Part shown: piece after piece, positions 10,755-22,180 of the stretch | How the letters are laid out: every line of letters begins with the position of its first letter | How positions within the stretch are numbered: the first letter of the stretch is position 1 | DNA from: Lethocerus indicus | Lineage: Eukaryota; Arthropoda; Insecta; Hemiptera; Belostomatidae | DNA length: 64,000 nucleotides | Assembly: GCA_019843655.1 (NCBI GenBank) | Contig: JACDQD010000010.1 | Span: forward strand, 11,267,637-11,331,636 | Direction of reading: 5' to 3' | Made by a program: the position numbers and the translations under genes | The notes under the pieces: model-generated | Told to the model about the DNA's origin: nothing | The model's input: only the letters and a program-made list of their open reading frames with translations | Databases searched by the model: none

Positions 10755-12239
10755 CGATCAACATATCGTCGTTAATATCCAAACAATCTCCAATAGCATT
10801 CAGTCGGTAAATTAGATTTTGATAGCAACAGTGATGTGGTTGACAGTTTAAAAATCGAATACAATATTTCCATTATATTTAATGTATGAAATGAATAGTA
10901 TTTATCGTCGATACGTTCTCTGATCGCAATCTACCTTTCCAATGTTTCTGAAGTGACGGTCTCAGCAGTAAACTTTACTTATCCGTAAGTGAAGGCGGGT
11001 GAAAGCGTTATCGTCGTGAGTTATTGCCGTCGACATAATAATAAGGGAAAAAACGAGCGCCGCAGCCCCCCAGATAAGGGAGAAAAACGGGCAGAGGAAA
11101 TTAGCGAGCGATCGGCGGATAATTCTCTAAGGAATCGATTTCTAATTAGCCGGTTGATAGGAGGGGGGGAGCGCCCGACCGGGGCACGCTCTGCTTAACG
11201 TCTCGATACCGCGAGATACAATCAAGAATATTCGAGCAATGTACACGATGATTACTGCCGTCGGAACACGTAAAGGCCTTATCCGAAATTCCCGATCATG
11301 AAAAAGACCTTGGACAATTGATTGCCCTCGGCAATTAGGCGACGAGCGGATCGGATTTATTCATAAGAAATTAATTTTTTAACGCAAGGCCCAAATAATT
11401 AATTAACGTGAGATCCGAGGGAGCCATTGTTCGCAGGAATTGATCCGTGCTACAGAAGAATATCTACGAGAACGGCCTTCCGAGAGAAACGTGCGTAACC
11501 GCTGCACCTTAAGGGCGATTTCATTGTACGATAATTGGTGCCGCGAAACTTAAGGAGCGTACATGCTACAACATACTACAAGTTGACTTCTCGGAAACTT
11601 CAGGTCGAGATTTGGCCTCGTAATAGACAACTGGCGAGATCTGATGTACTAGTGAGCCGGTCTCATGAGGCTGGCTGCAACACGGCATGGAGACATCTCA
11701 TACAAGCGGGTAGTTCTTGCCTCAGTAGATTTTTTTTCATTACAGTATTTCTACCACAAATCGTTAACGAAGTTAAGGATAGACAGTTGCTATAAAATTT
11801 AAGCAAGCTCTTTTTTTCTTGGTGGCTTAAACTAAAGCCTAAGCGAAATCGGAAATTGGAACTATCAACTAATTGGTTGAATGTCCCTAGGACATCGAAT
11901 GAAAATTAAGAATAGTGTTTCCTCATAACATTCTGTAACTAAAAACTTTGTGAGAGAACACACAAAATCAATTTGTCTCAAGGAGTCAATTAGACCTACG
12001 ATCACTGTTATATTAATAGAATTCCGTCGGTAAATGACGCAATCGCCTGCCTGTGAATAACTGACTGCCTGTCAGATTGGAAAGGAAAAGATAAAACTGA
12101 AATAGTTACAAATTTCTCATTATAAAATATCTTTCGCATTTTTTAAGGTTAGGACTTCCATAGTCAAATGTAGCCGACAGTCCCATTCACACTGGCATGC
12201 CATCCTAGCCACTCTTCACGTCCATATAAAGAATAAGAT

Positions 12240-12670
12240 GAACGCGTCTCGCGTCCAAACGTGGCCGGGCAGATGTCACGTCGAATCAAACCTGAGAGGG
12301 CCACGGCGAAGTGGTAATGCCGGTAGGCGACACGACGGGTTTTAAAACGGCGCAGGGACAGAGTAAGGCGGCGGCGGGGTGAAGGGGGGGCGCCACCGCC
12401 CCCCCGGCCCAGCTAGGAGGTAATGGAGGTGGGACAAGGCGTCAAGTAGAGCCATCAGTCAGGTTTAGGGCCAGCTGTTGCCGACAAGGGAAACCTCTAC
12501 AGGGGCACACGGGAGGGAGTCCGACACTGATTAAACAGTGGCCCGACACCCGGACCACTTATAGAGGGGACACGCTCACGCACAACTCCTCCTTCATCTC
12601 TTGACCCGCCCCACAACCGACACCACTTCACTCCAGTGCAGGTTACCCGACCGGGCCTAAGTGACACGCC
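12240..12670. other. GC-rich non-coding patch
   Basis: CpG- and CGG-rich, with a G-run/C-run cluster around 12370-12405 (GGCGGCGGCGGGG followed by GGGGGGG and CCCCCC). No open frame of note and no domain recognised. Confidence 0.55.
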
Positions 12671-14975
12671 CACAAACCTATCATTTTCACGGCTTAACGC
12701 TGAAAGTTTTCATGCAATTCGGCCAAAGAAAAAGTTCCAAAAAATTAAAAAAATTAAATAACCCTTAAACGAGTAGAAATCAGTCGTTAGTATTTTACCA
12801 TAAAGAAAATTATCAATTCATTAGCAGTCAATTCTTTAGGGTAATACGCAAGTCAAATATGTTATTCCTGCTTGCTTTTCGTTATCAAACCATGTGGAAT
12901 GTGCATGTAGAAACGTTGATGACTGACATCATGTGCTGTGTGACTTAGTACACCTAGCACGTTGAAACTAGAACGGAGGATCTTCGAGGTATTATCAAAG
13001 CGAGTCAGATTGCCGTTTCGGCAAACCTTAATCAGTGCCTAAATACGCGGTTAGTTAGAAAAATAAAAGTTTAGGAAAACTGTAGTGCAGCTACTAGGGA
13101 TCACATCTACTCTAAACATTACACAGTTCTTAGTACTCGGCGGTAATTTACCAACTTTGTATTGCTGTACTGTTGATAAACGGTACTTTTCGTCCGCATT
13201 TTCCCGGCCTGCAACGCTTAATAATACTCGGCCTATGTACTGTTAACATCCGGGGAAATTAGACTCATGAGATGAGCGGTTGAAGTTGGAACGCGGGATG
13301 AAGGCGTGCTTTCCACCGCAGATCCCGGCAAGAGGGGCGTCACTTAGAGGATTGGCAACCCTTTTGCCGCCCCTCTCCACCACCGCCCCCCCTTTGAAAC
13401 AGACCGGTGTACTTTTATTACGCATAATTTTGCATACGTTAAACATACGCTCCTCGTCCGACGTGCGCGCAACGTGTGTATTTTTCGGCCACCCAAGGCC
13501 CCTCGGGGACCATAAAACGGAGTTACGCGCTCAATTATTGCCGCTAATAATATATGCCTGTGAAAGTATCGCTGGGCCGGGAACAAACTGTTGTTCGGTA
13601 AAGGTTAACTGCACGGGGAATAGCGGCGGCAGTTAGAGCACTGCTAGCGCCAGTATATCAATTAACTGTTGAGTCTATGGAGCAATTCATCCACTCAGGA
13701 CAAGAAAACAGATTTTGGACCGAATTAATACAACCTCAAATGTCTCAGTTTAATGTTATGGCCTCGTCGAGTCGTAATTTCAGTTAATACCGACATATTT
13801 GTGTTAATCTAAGCTCTAATAGTTTTTCCAGACAGCCTAAGTACGATTGCACCCAATTGACATGCTTTGAAATATGAAATCATGAATGTAAGGCCTTTAA
13901 TGATATTGTGGTAATCACCATAATAGCGCGGTAAATTAGTATGTGTAATGCTCTAGAGTTGAACATATTACACGTGGTATATGCGGAAAATCAGGAATTC
14001 GAACCACCTATTCCCAACTATTTTTACCGGTGTTGTTCTTCTTGTACGGAGACGGTTGCCTCGATTCCTTAAGTTTTACAGAATGAGAAATACTTTTAAA
14101 TTATTACGAATATAAATTGAAAACTCAGAAACTTTATTAACCGCGTACGTTTCATCACCCCGTAATGTAATTCCGAAGGTTCCCAAAAATACTGCTTTCA
14201 CATTTCCTCAACGGCGTTCAGGTTCCTCGCCAGGGAGGTTTGCAGGCACGGCGTCACGCTCCGTTAATTTTAATGTGGATTCGGTCCTCGTACCGAATTT
14301 CATCGGCCGGAACAGACCTGTTAAGTCGCGCCGGCCGACAGTCCAATTAGGAACATTTTCCTTTTCGGTTTTTGGGAGAAACTTTTTCTGACTGCCGACT
14401 ATTTAGCGGGCCGGTGTAATGATATGATGAATTCGAGCGACTAAGAAAAAAGCACTTCTTTCGAAGAGGAAAAAGTTAAATTTTAACGAGACCCCCATAC
14501 TTCGCAAAGAAAGTCCCCTGCACCCCCCATTTGGATCTCACCGGCGCCGGTTAACGACCAGTTCGGACAATATCACGATGAGTTATTTTAACGAGATATG
14601 ACGATGACACGAAGCCTGAAGAAACGAACAATAAGTATGGGAATTGCGAGGGACCGTTCTGTATTGGCCTAGGCAGTTAAGCGCCATTAGAGCAGACTGG
14701 AGACTGTGCACAAGAGGAAAGTTCGTTAAAATTGTTTAAACTTCTTTCTGCAAGGAAAATATAACTCAATATCTGTCAGGGGAGGTACAAACGAAATGTC
14801 ATAACGATAATGATTAAATGATTTTGTTCAATATATATGGTAACCTTCTGAGAGTTGAAATCAAACGTTAAATCGTCTAAACCGGGCGCCGTTTAACACC
14901 GTTCGGCTATTCGAAAACTCAGTGGAAAAGCGATAAATTAAACCGGAGCGAGCTGGAGGAGGCGAATCCGGGGGA
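12671..14975. other. AT-rich non-coding stretch
   Basis: No gene recognised. The 118-codon frame 13280-13636 (plus) and the 80-codon frame opposite it overlap in a locally GC-rich segment and share no recognisable motif. A GC-richer segment occurs at 14200-14420 without further signal. Confidence 0.55.
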
Positions 14976-15022
14976 TTAGATATTACATGTTTGTATTGAA
15001 GCTGCCACCCGGGACATTCCTC

Positions 15023-15041
15023 GGGGTCGGGGGAGGGAGGG
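15023..15041 (+). other. G-quadruplex motif
   Basis: G4, G5, G3 and G3 tracts with loops TC, A and A. Single-base loops predict a very stable parallel quadruplex. Confidence 0.85.
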
Positions 15042-15199
15042 ATGGAAGACGGGCCCGCGCGACAAACTGCCGACGTCACGCCGTAAATTTAATTTTTTGT
15101 CTTCTCGCATCCTCCCCCGTCGTCCTCGGCATCGTTTTAAACGACGTTTGTTTTTCGAGCGGCGGCGGGCCGACCTGTCGGAATAAACGCCGCGATAAA

Positions 15200-15231
15200 G
15201 GGGGAATCGGGGGCGGGCGAGGGGTCGAGGG
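15200..15231 (+). other. G-quadruplex motif
   Basis: Tracts G5, G5, G3, G4 and G3 with loops of 4, 1, 3 and 4 bases. It lies about 160 bp downstream of the previous motif on the same strand. Confidence 0.85.
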
Positions 15232-16140
15232 CCCGGGGCTTAATTATAGAGCCCGCCCCGGGGTAGACAGTAATAGTCGCCCCGGAGATTATTAACTTGT
15301 CATCCTCCCGAGAGGCGACGGTGGGGGGAGGGGGCGAATTATTCGGTAAATAAACGGAGCGGGACAGGGGGTCGCTGTAAATCTGACGGTGACAGCGGGC
15401 CGCCCCCGACATCCGGCGGCCCGTGGAGTCTTAAAATATTCTCCGACAAAATCCCCCCCCCCAAACCCAAAGACAGTCCCTGTAGGAAATTGCCCCTTCT
15501 TTTTAATAACTTGTTAATAGGATGGCTTGATCGCTGTTCGGACTGCAAAAAGCAAGAACAAAACCGAGCTGGCCTCGCTATATAAATGGGTGATATTAAG
15601 ATATTTATGAGCACCCCTAACAGACCAGAAACACTGAGTAGTACGTTTTTTGTTTTATGATTGAAAATTTCAAATTTGCCCCAGACAGAATCTAGATAAA
15701 AAAAACCATTATTATAAATGTATACAATTTATAAAATTTAAATATTAAATAATTTAATTGATGAGTTCAATGAGTGGAGTGATTTTCCAATACCGGGAGG
15801 GATGTAAAAGAATGACCGCTATATACCAATTCAAGAAAACTAATTAACATATTTAACATATAAAAATGTAGGGCTGCATTTACAGCAAAGCATATATTTT
15901 TACAATAAGCAATAAATGTTCCATCCTTATATTAGTCATAATTGCCGTCATAATGCTTTTGTAATTATACTAGAGCAGGAAATCCGGGAACCCACAAGAC
16001 GTATATCTGTTGTTAATTTGAGCCCAATTATTCTATATCCCGTTGTCTATCCTGGCGACAGGTGGGCGAACCCTCGAAAATCCCTGGGGACAAATAAACG
16101 TACCTGAAATTAGTTCAAGAGCATGACCCAATTCCCCGGT

Positions 16141-16191
16141 CGTCGGAATTGATGTAGACGAGGGGCTGAGGTTATCAGAATAATTCCGACG
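16141..16191. repeat. 10-bp inverted repeat with 31-nt spacer
   Basis: CGTCGGAATT (16141-16150) is the exact reverse complement of AATTCCGACG (16182-16191). By simple arithmetic one or two such pairs within 50 nt are expected in 64 kb, so function is not implied. Confidence 0.9.
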
Positions 16192-16319
16192 GGCATTAGG
16201 GCCGGGCGAGACGCCAGGGCTCTTACCAGTTTTATTACCAGATGTAAAATTTAAAACGACCGTCCGGCCTCACCTCCGGTAATTACGACGCGCCATCCGG
16301 GGCCTTGATAATGTAAAGG

Positions 16320-16375
16320 ATAATTTGTTCATGACTCGGTGCCCGGTGATTCATCAATTAGGTTGATTAATGAAC
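16320..16375. promoter_or_regulatory. Homeodomain-type site cluster
   Basis: ATCAATTA, TGATTAAT (16364-16371) and flanking TTCAT/ATGAA lie within about 25 bp. TGATTAAT matches the Exd/PBX-Hox composite TGATNNAT. The same 8-mer occurs at a few other places in the window (for example near 36563, 57483, 62262 and 62307), about the chance rate, so only the clustering is of interest. Confidence 0.2.
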
Positions 16376-17878
16376 TTGTTCATCGGTGTAACGCTCTCTT
16401 GTCATCCGACGGTACCGGGCCCTGGAGGGACGTTCGCGTTAAAGACGATTTATTAGACGGGGTTTAAAACCTTTCATATTTAACATCGGGTCTAAGAACA
16501 CGTAGGCCATCCCAAAGCAGTTAGAACTGAATCATGTTTCAGGCAATATATTATTATTCGGGAAGAATGTAGTAATCATTGGTAATTTTTATTTAGCATA
16601 ATACCGAGCTAAAATATCACAGCTGACCTATTAATCTGTAGATCAATGGATCTAGAAAGCCTTTATCTAGAAGCAAATTATAAATTGAGTGATCGTTAAA
16701 ACTTTAGACTCTAAATTAGTACCAATACTACGAAACGGTACGGTGGATGGGGTATTGCACCATGGCCACATCGAATTTATTCAAACGTTTGTGAATTCGC
16801 GCGAATAAAATATTCTAGTCTCGTGTAAAGTCCGTACACTATTAGTAACAATTTAATAATGAAACCGTAATAAATTAACTTCCTGAAATAACTACTAGCC
16901 AATATGTACTCTCCCCGTAATTAGAACGAGGGAAGCAATAAACAAGAGAAAAGAGAAGAATCTTTAATCAAAAGCGAGAAATTAGTATTAACAGACATAC
17001 GAACGCACAGAAAAAATGTGTACATACTGTATATACTTTGCTGTTGCATATTATATTAACAGAATTCACATCTCAGGCTTCCAGAAGAATTAGTCTTCTG
17101 ACAAGTAAATATTTCAATTAGCAGTAGCCGTACGCAATAATTACCTTTTTTTTCTATTCTAATTTTTGCCGGTCATAGCGTGAGTTAACAATTCTAATAG
17201 CGGGCCGTTAACGATACTGCCCAACAACACAATAACTCTAATTCTTCTGACTATGAGAGGAAACGTTTTGACCGGTGCTTCCAATTTGGCTACGCATTGT
17301 AACGAATTCGCTTGACTTTGAAGAAGGGAAGAGTAATACTTGAGATATCTTTAGAAGGTATTTTCCTGTCAATTTATAGTTTCTAAATGTGTTGAGAATT
17401 AAACGATTGCGAGAAAATTACAGAAGAAGGATTACCAGCATTACCAAATATGTTGCTTTGAATTTTTCAAAATTCATTAGATAGCGAGATTTGACGGATT
17501 CACAGTCGAATGATACTGTAAAGGGAAGAATGTATATGAAAGTTATGTCACGTGGAAATTCGAACTTTAAGACATTTATGAGAAGTCAAATAATATTAAA
17601 TAAATAAATCTCACTAGTTATTTCAGAGCGTTGCCTTGTTTTATTACCTTTTTTCAAGTCGATATTTTTTGCAAAATTTTAAAATAAATTTGAGTATACT
17701 ATATAAACTAGAGAAAACAGAAGCTAAACTGTAGCATTCATATTAATTTATTTTTTTCATACAGTTGGCATCAGGTTTTATACACCCCTAGGGACCTAAG
17801 GAATCCCGAGCTAATTGAAGCTTATGAAGGCATTATTTTCACACTTGAAAATTGGATATTTATACACTGAGAGGTCTG

Positions 17879-18300
17879 ATTAGAGGGGCGAAAATCTACG
17901 AGATGGTGTAGCACCTCTCTCCGGACAAAGCCCCGAACTGCATAAAGTTCGGTCGAACTGTCGACATGTCTGAACGACTGCGGACGGGAGGACAACCGGC
18001 CGGGTACAGAAACTAATCAGAGCCGCTAATGAATCGGCGCTGAAAACCCACCCTTGTTTCCCGAAGCAAATTAAAATTGACTCCCCGGCGGCGGGTAAAT
18101 AATGTCCCTGGGCAAACTGGAGCTTCCGCCCCTCTGTCCCCTCAACCCCAGAAACGTTTTCAACGGGCGGCCTCTGAACGCTTGTTTGACCCGGAACGTT
18201 CAAACGTGAAACGCTTATATCAAAGCGCGTAACCTGAGCGGAACTCTGCAACGGAACGCATTCTTGTATCGCAATGAAGTCAAAAAACACGACGCATCTT
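17879..18300. other. GC-richer patch with an unassigned open frame
   Basis: A 136-codon minus-strand frame (17880-18290) has the most protein-like composition among the unassigned frames: balanced hydrophobic and polar residues, eight Cys or so, no low-complexity run. No domain, signal peptide or transposon motif is recognised. Chance frames of this length are expected a few times in the window, so I do not call it a gene. Confidence 0.3.
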
Positions 18301-18463
18301 AACTGTACATAGAATTAATTAGGCAATTAAAATTCTTCTGAATAAGACCGCAAACGTACATGACTCGAATCGAGGCTTCACAGGAAACACAACGAAATCG
18401 AAGATGGGAACGGCAAACATACATTTGAACCATATATTTTAATAACAAGCTGGTTTTATTAAC

Positions 18464-18484
18464 GGAATTGGTAGTACCAATTCC
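18464..18484. repeat. Perfect 21-bp palindrome with 10-bp arms
   Basis: Arm GGAATTGGTA (18464-18473), a single central G, then the exact complement (18475-18484). The same four bases TAAC sit immediately outside on both sides apart from one base offset on the left (TTAAC and TAACA). Short spacer and 10-bp perfect arms make this one of the least chance-like dyads here. It could be a bound dimer site or the relic of a tiny inverted-repeat insertion. Confidence 0.92.
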
Positions 18485-18585
18485 TAACAAACATACTATA
18501 GACCGAACATAAAATCTTCACTAAAAAGTATGCAGTCAATGATATCTCAAAAGGTTGAACATTCAAGGTATAAAATTTAACCCTG

Positions 18586-18601
18586 CCTAACCTAACCTAA
18601 C
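18586..18601 (-). repeat. Short telomere-type repeat (TTAGG on minus strand)
   Basis: Three complete CCTAA units plus one C. TTAGG is the ancestral arthropod telomere repeat. Three units in the middle of a contig are interstitial and may be a motif rather than a telomere relic. Confidence 0.85.
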
Positions 18602-21580
18602 ACCCTTCTATTTTGAGGGTGCCCTTAATTTGTAATTCCCCGAATACACATTTAGCTGTGGCAAACAAGAGCCTGAAAATAAATACTGTGAAGATTTATT
18701 AGGGACAAGCGTTAATACAAATATTTCCCTTCAATGTAGGAATAAATCAGTGAAAAGGGGCTATTTGTTTTAAGGGAATATATGTTGAATGATACAGAAA
18801 ACGGGAATTTTTAAACATAACGCTTCCGCAGTTAGCGCAAAATACTGAGGCCCCTCGACGGGGGACAGTGAACGCTCAAACGGTACTTTATTATTCCAGT
18901 AAAGTTTACCGTTTTATACACTAGCCCTGCCGGAGTATGACAGACCCCGAGAGTCTGACAAGAGCTGAGTTATTGTGTTAGTTAACTTCGGTCTGTGTGG
19001 TCGTACGGCGACATTGAGCCGCTCATTCCTATTTTAGGACCGATGATGGCCGCCTCCAACCCCGCCGCATGGAATCCACTTCGGAGCTTTAAGTATGATT
19101 CTGGACGGATAATATTAACTTATGGGAAATTTGTGGAACTCCCTGATAATAGTGTGCAGACAGTGCACATTGTGTTAAACCTCAAAATTTTTGTGGAGTA
19201 TTAAAATAATATTAACAACCAAATACAAAATCAGTTGAGAGTTCAGGATTAAAATCAGACCCAATTAAATTTGCAACTAACGGCCAAGTGGAGAGCTCGT
19301 TGGGAAGACAAAAAACCCATTTTACATACGGGAAAACATTTCTCTACTATCTATATTTTTTAATTTGAGTATTTAATTCCACAATTATCAATTTAATAGC
19401 TGACAGCGTCTAAGAGTTATCAATTATTAAATTGCCCACCATTAGGTAGGCATATAAATAATTTTAAATAATGTTCGAAGTGGTGTCAAGCAACGATTAA
19501 ATGAACAGTTTCAACTTCTGCACGGCTATTACTGCAAAAATAATTTATATGGTAAACGCAGCCCCCCTTCAGAATTGCGTTCGAAGAATCCACTCGCCTG
19601 CATTTTGAGTCCATTTTGGCTTCTCGCCATAGCAAACAGTACAGCGGGTGCCGACAGGTTACTTCGCCGGCAGTTGGCGTGCCTCCGTATACCTCACTAC
19701 ACTATTGACGCTGGCGTGTAGCCAAATAAAATCTAGTTTCAGACAAAATAAAGGAGAAAAACAAAGAACCGGTGATGATGTCGCAAACAAATATCTTACA
19801 TTAAATATCCCTACCGACAGCACGCGCGTGGGATTCAGCTACATTTTATATTTCAATATATCTCTTTGCTAGAAAAAAATCCGACGTAAAAGAATAAGAT
19901 TTAATCGACCCTAAGTTTTTTTTAGTCCTCGCACAACAATGTGAGAAAAATACGAGTTCGTTTAGTAGAATTAACTGCAAAACAAATTGAAAACCTAAGG
20001 GCGATATCGCCCGGATGAAGTCGGCCTGGATACGGTTTATGTAGTACAACTCCGTATAGGGAGATTACAACTGGAGGTTGGGGACACATGTTCACGCCGG
20101 TCCCTCTCCTAGTCTATACTACGGAAACAAACCCTCAGTCTATTCCCGTTTGATGGCTTACATATATAATCCGAGAGTGGAACAAGCACCGGACCAAGTT
20201 ACCGAACGTCTGTATTAGACCGCTAGCCACATCCTCTCAGACTATTACCTCCAAAAGGAAATATAGGGATGATCGCAACAATGCTCGGTAGTTATGCAAT
20301 TTAATAATGAAAATAATAAATAATTATTTTACAAAGAAAGGACCGTTCAACGTTAAGATAACGTAAATAATACCTGGCATAAAATGTACTGTTCTAAACC
20401 AATATGAAGTCCGAAATTATTATTATATTACTGTTCACTAGAATGGGATCCAGCCGAAAATAATTACAAGATACCTAATACGAAAAACAGATTTTAGAAC
20501 AACGCCGTTAAGGTACTAATTACAGTCCTTGATTCAAACAGCGGTACAAAAACTATTCATGTATGCGATACGTTTCAAGAGTTGAACCTACAATTTTCTG
20601 AAGGAACTGTTAGGTTACAACGGTACGCTGTAATTTCAGAAGGAAAACGTAACGGGTCCGCCCAGACACCTTTTCCATATTAAAATCAAACAGCCAGCTG
20701 ATAATCTGCACAGAAAACACAGGAATATTCCCATACTCTGCGGCCAAGTGAGGCGTCCAATTAAAATGTGAAATTCGAAGTAAAACTCTACAGAGATGAT
20801 CACGATGTGTATCGCTTACGGTTTCCTATCGCGTCCCCGGCGTTTTAAATCTTGGAAAGAACCCGACTAGTCGTGAGTCAGAGACTTCCTTAAACGGAGC
20901 CAGCGCCAGCGGCCAAATAGCCTTTCGATTTATTTCTTCTTGCATAATAAATAGTAGGAAATTCGATCTGTTCGCTTTCAACGACAACATTAATCATAAG
21001 GTATTCGAAACGGGCGATTCATCACCACCGACGTAACCGATACGGAATTTATCTAATTGACGATAACTGTACAGCCGTATTAATGAGATACAAACATGAA
21101 TACATAGGTTTAGAGGATTATCTATCTCTATATGGTCGAAACACAGAGAACATAATCTGTTTGAATCTAGTAGAAATGGATTGTTTCTCAACATATTGGC
21201 TACACGGTCTATAATGAAACCTCGGTCTATCTAAATAAAAAAATATGCGATTGTTAACCAAGCCTAAAAAAATATTGAACTTCAAGATTTGTAGGATGTT
21301 TTAGCCTCAGGGTTATGATATCGAGCATTAAATTCTAGCATTAATTATATTAAATATAATAATTTCGGTGATATTCCAATAACCATTTATGTTCCCATAC
21401 TGTTACTTTACTGTTAGATAATTTATAATAGTAATAACACTGCAGTATGTAGATCGATTTTTTGTTTACAATGGGAGGAAAAAAAATCGCATCGAATTAA
21501 ACACTTCACGGTTTCTTTTTTATCTAAGAAAAACAAAAGTCACGAACTAATTAAACCCTTTCCAAGTTCTAGAAAAGGAA

Positions 21581-22180
21581 GATATTCATAAGTGGGCGTC
21601 AACATCCGGAAAGAGTTTCGTGCGGCGGAGTAATCGCCTAAGTCGGAAGCGATAGGAATACTGGAAGGGAGGCAGGTATTCACTATGGAAATTTACACAG
21701 AAGATAAAGACACATAGAGCCCAGAGCCCCAATATAAGGGTCGGTCTCAGAGAGGATGTAATTAGAAGCGGGGGAGGCGTGTCGGTACACACGCCCGGTG
21801 AATAACGCGGCCAAAAGGGAGGCGGAGCCCGACTCAACCCCCCCTCGAGCCGAGCACACAAATAACCTGTCTCTGTCAACCGATCTACGCCCCCGCAACC
21901 CCCAGACCAGAGGGCCAATAAACCCTTCGAGGAATCGGGGGGTGGTTCCCTACTGCCAAAGCCTAAACGGATTCTAATACCCGGCGGCCGGGGTGGCGCC
22001 GGCACGAGAAAGTCGAGCGATAAAAAATGGAAACGAAATGTGAATCCGTTGCGTTTCTTGGTGACATCCGTTCTCTAGCTCGTAAATGACCGTAGGAGGG
22101 ACTCCAGAGGTGTTTGGGTCCAGCAACCCCACAGTCCCCCTCACAAATACTCAAGAAAATAACAACAGACACCCCAGGCA
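21581..22180. other. GC-rich non-coding patch
   Basis: A 139-codon minus-strand frame (21586-22005) and a 71-codon frame inside it share the block. They are Pro/Arg-rich by composition with no domain. CpG-rich from about 21760 to 22010. Confidence 0.5.

Larger units (their letters stand above)
9781..12239. other. Mostly AT-rich non-coding stretch
   Basis: No gene recognised. GC-rich islets occur near 10250-10400 and 11040-11190. One GGCCGGCC is at 10505-10512. The hairpins at 10688 and 10737 are listed separately. The 86-codon frame 11535-11795 has no domain. Confidence 0.55.
14976..15450. other. GC/CpG-rich island with two G4 motifs
   Basis: Strong CpG- and G-rich block ending in a C10 run (15453-15462). 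Three overlapping open frames of 90-102 codons on opposite strands are compositional. Of the patches in the window, this one most resembles a CpG island. Confidence 0.6.
15451..17878. other. AT-rich non-coding stretch with a GC-richer element at 16.1-16.45 kb
   Basis: No gene recognised. The segment 16120-16450 is GC-richer, with TAAT cores, a 10-bp inverted repeat and a TGATTAAT site (16364-16371). The rest is AT-rich with no structure noted except CAGAAGA/TCTTCTG (near 17080-17100, 5-nt loop). Confidence 0.5.
18301..21580. other. AT-rich non-coding stretch
   Basis: No gene recognised. It contains the 21-bp palindrome, the CCTAA units and an inverted repeat CAATTTAAT (19389-19397) / ATTAAATTG (19426-19434) whose flanks also carry a direct TTATCAATT pair. 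All open frames are under 75 codons. Confidence 0.6.

Noticed and set aside
18586..18601. CCTAA units as evidence of a telomere end or fusion
   Set aside because: Only three units, with ordinary sequence on both sides.
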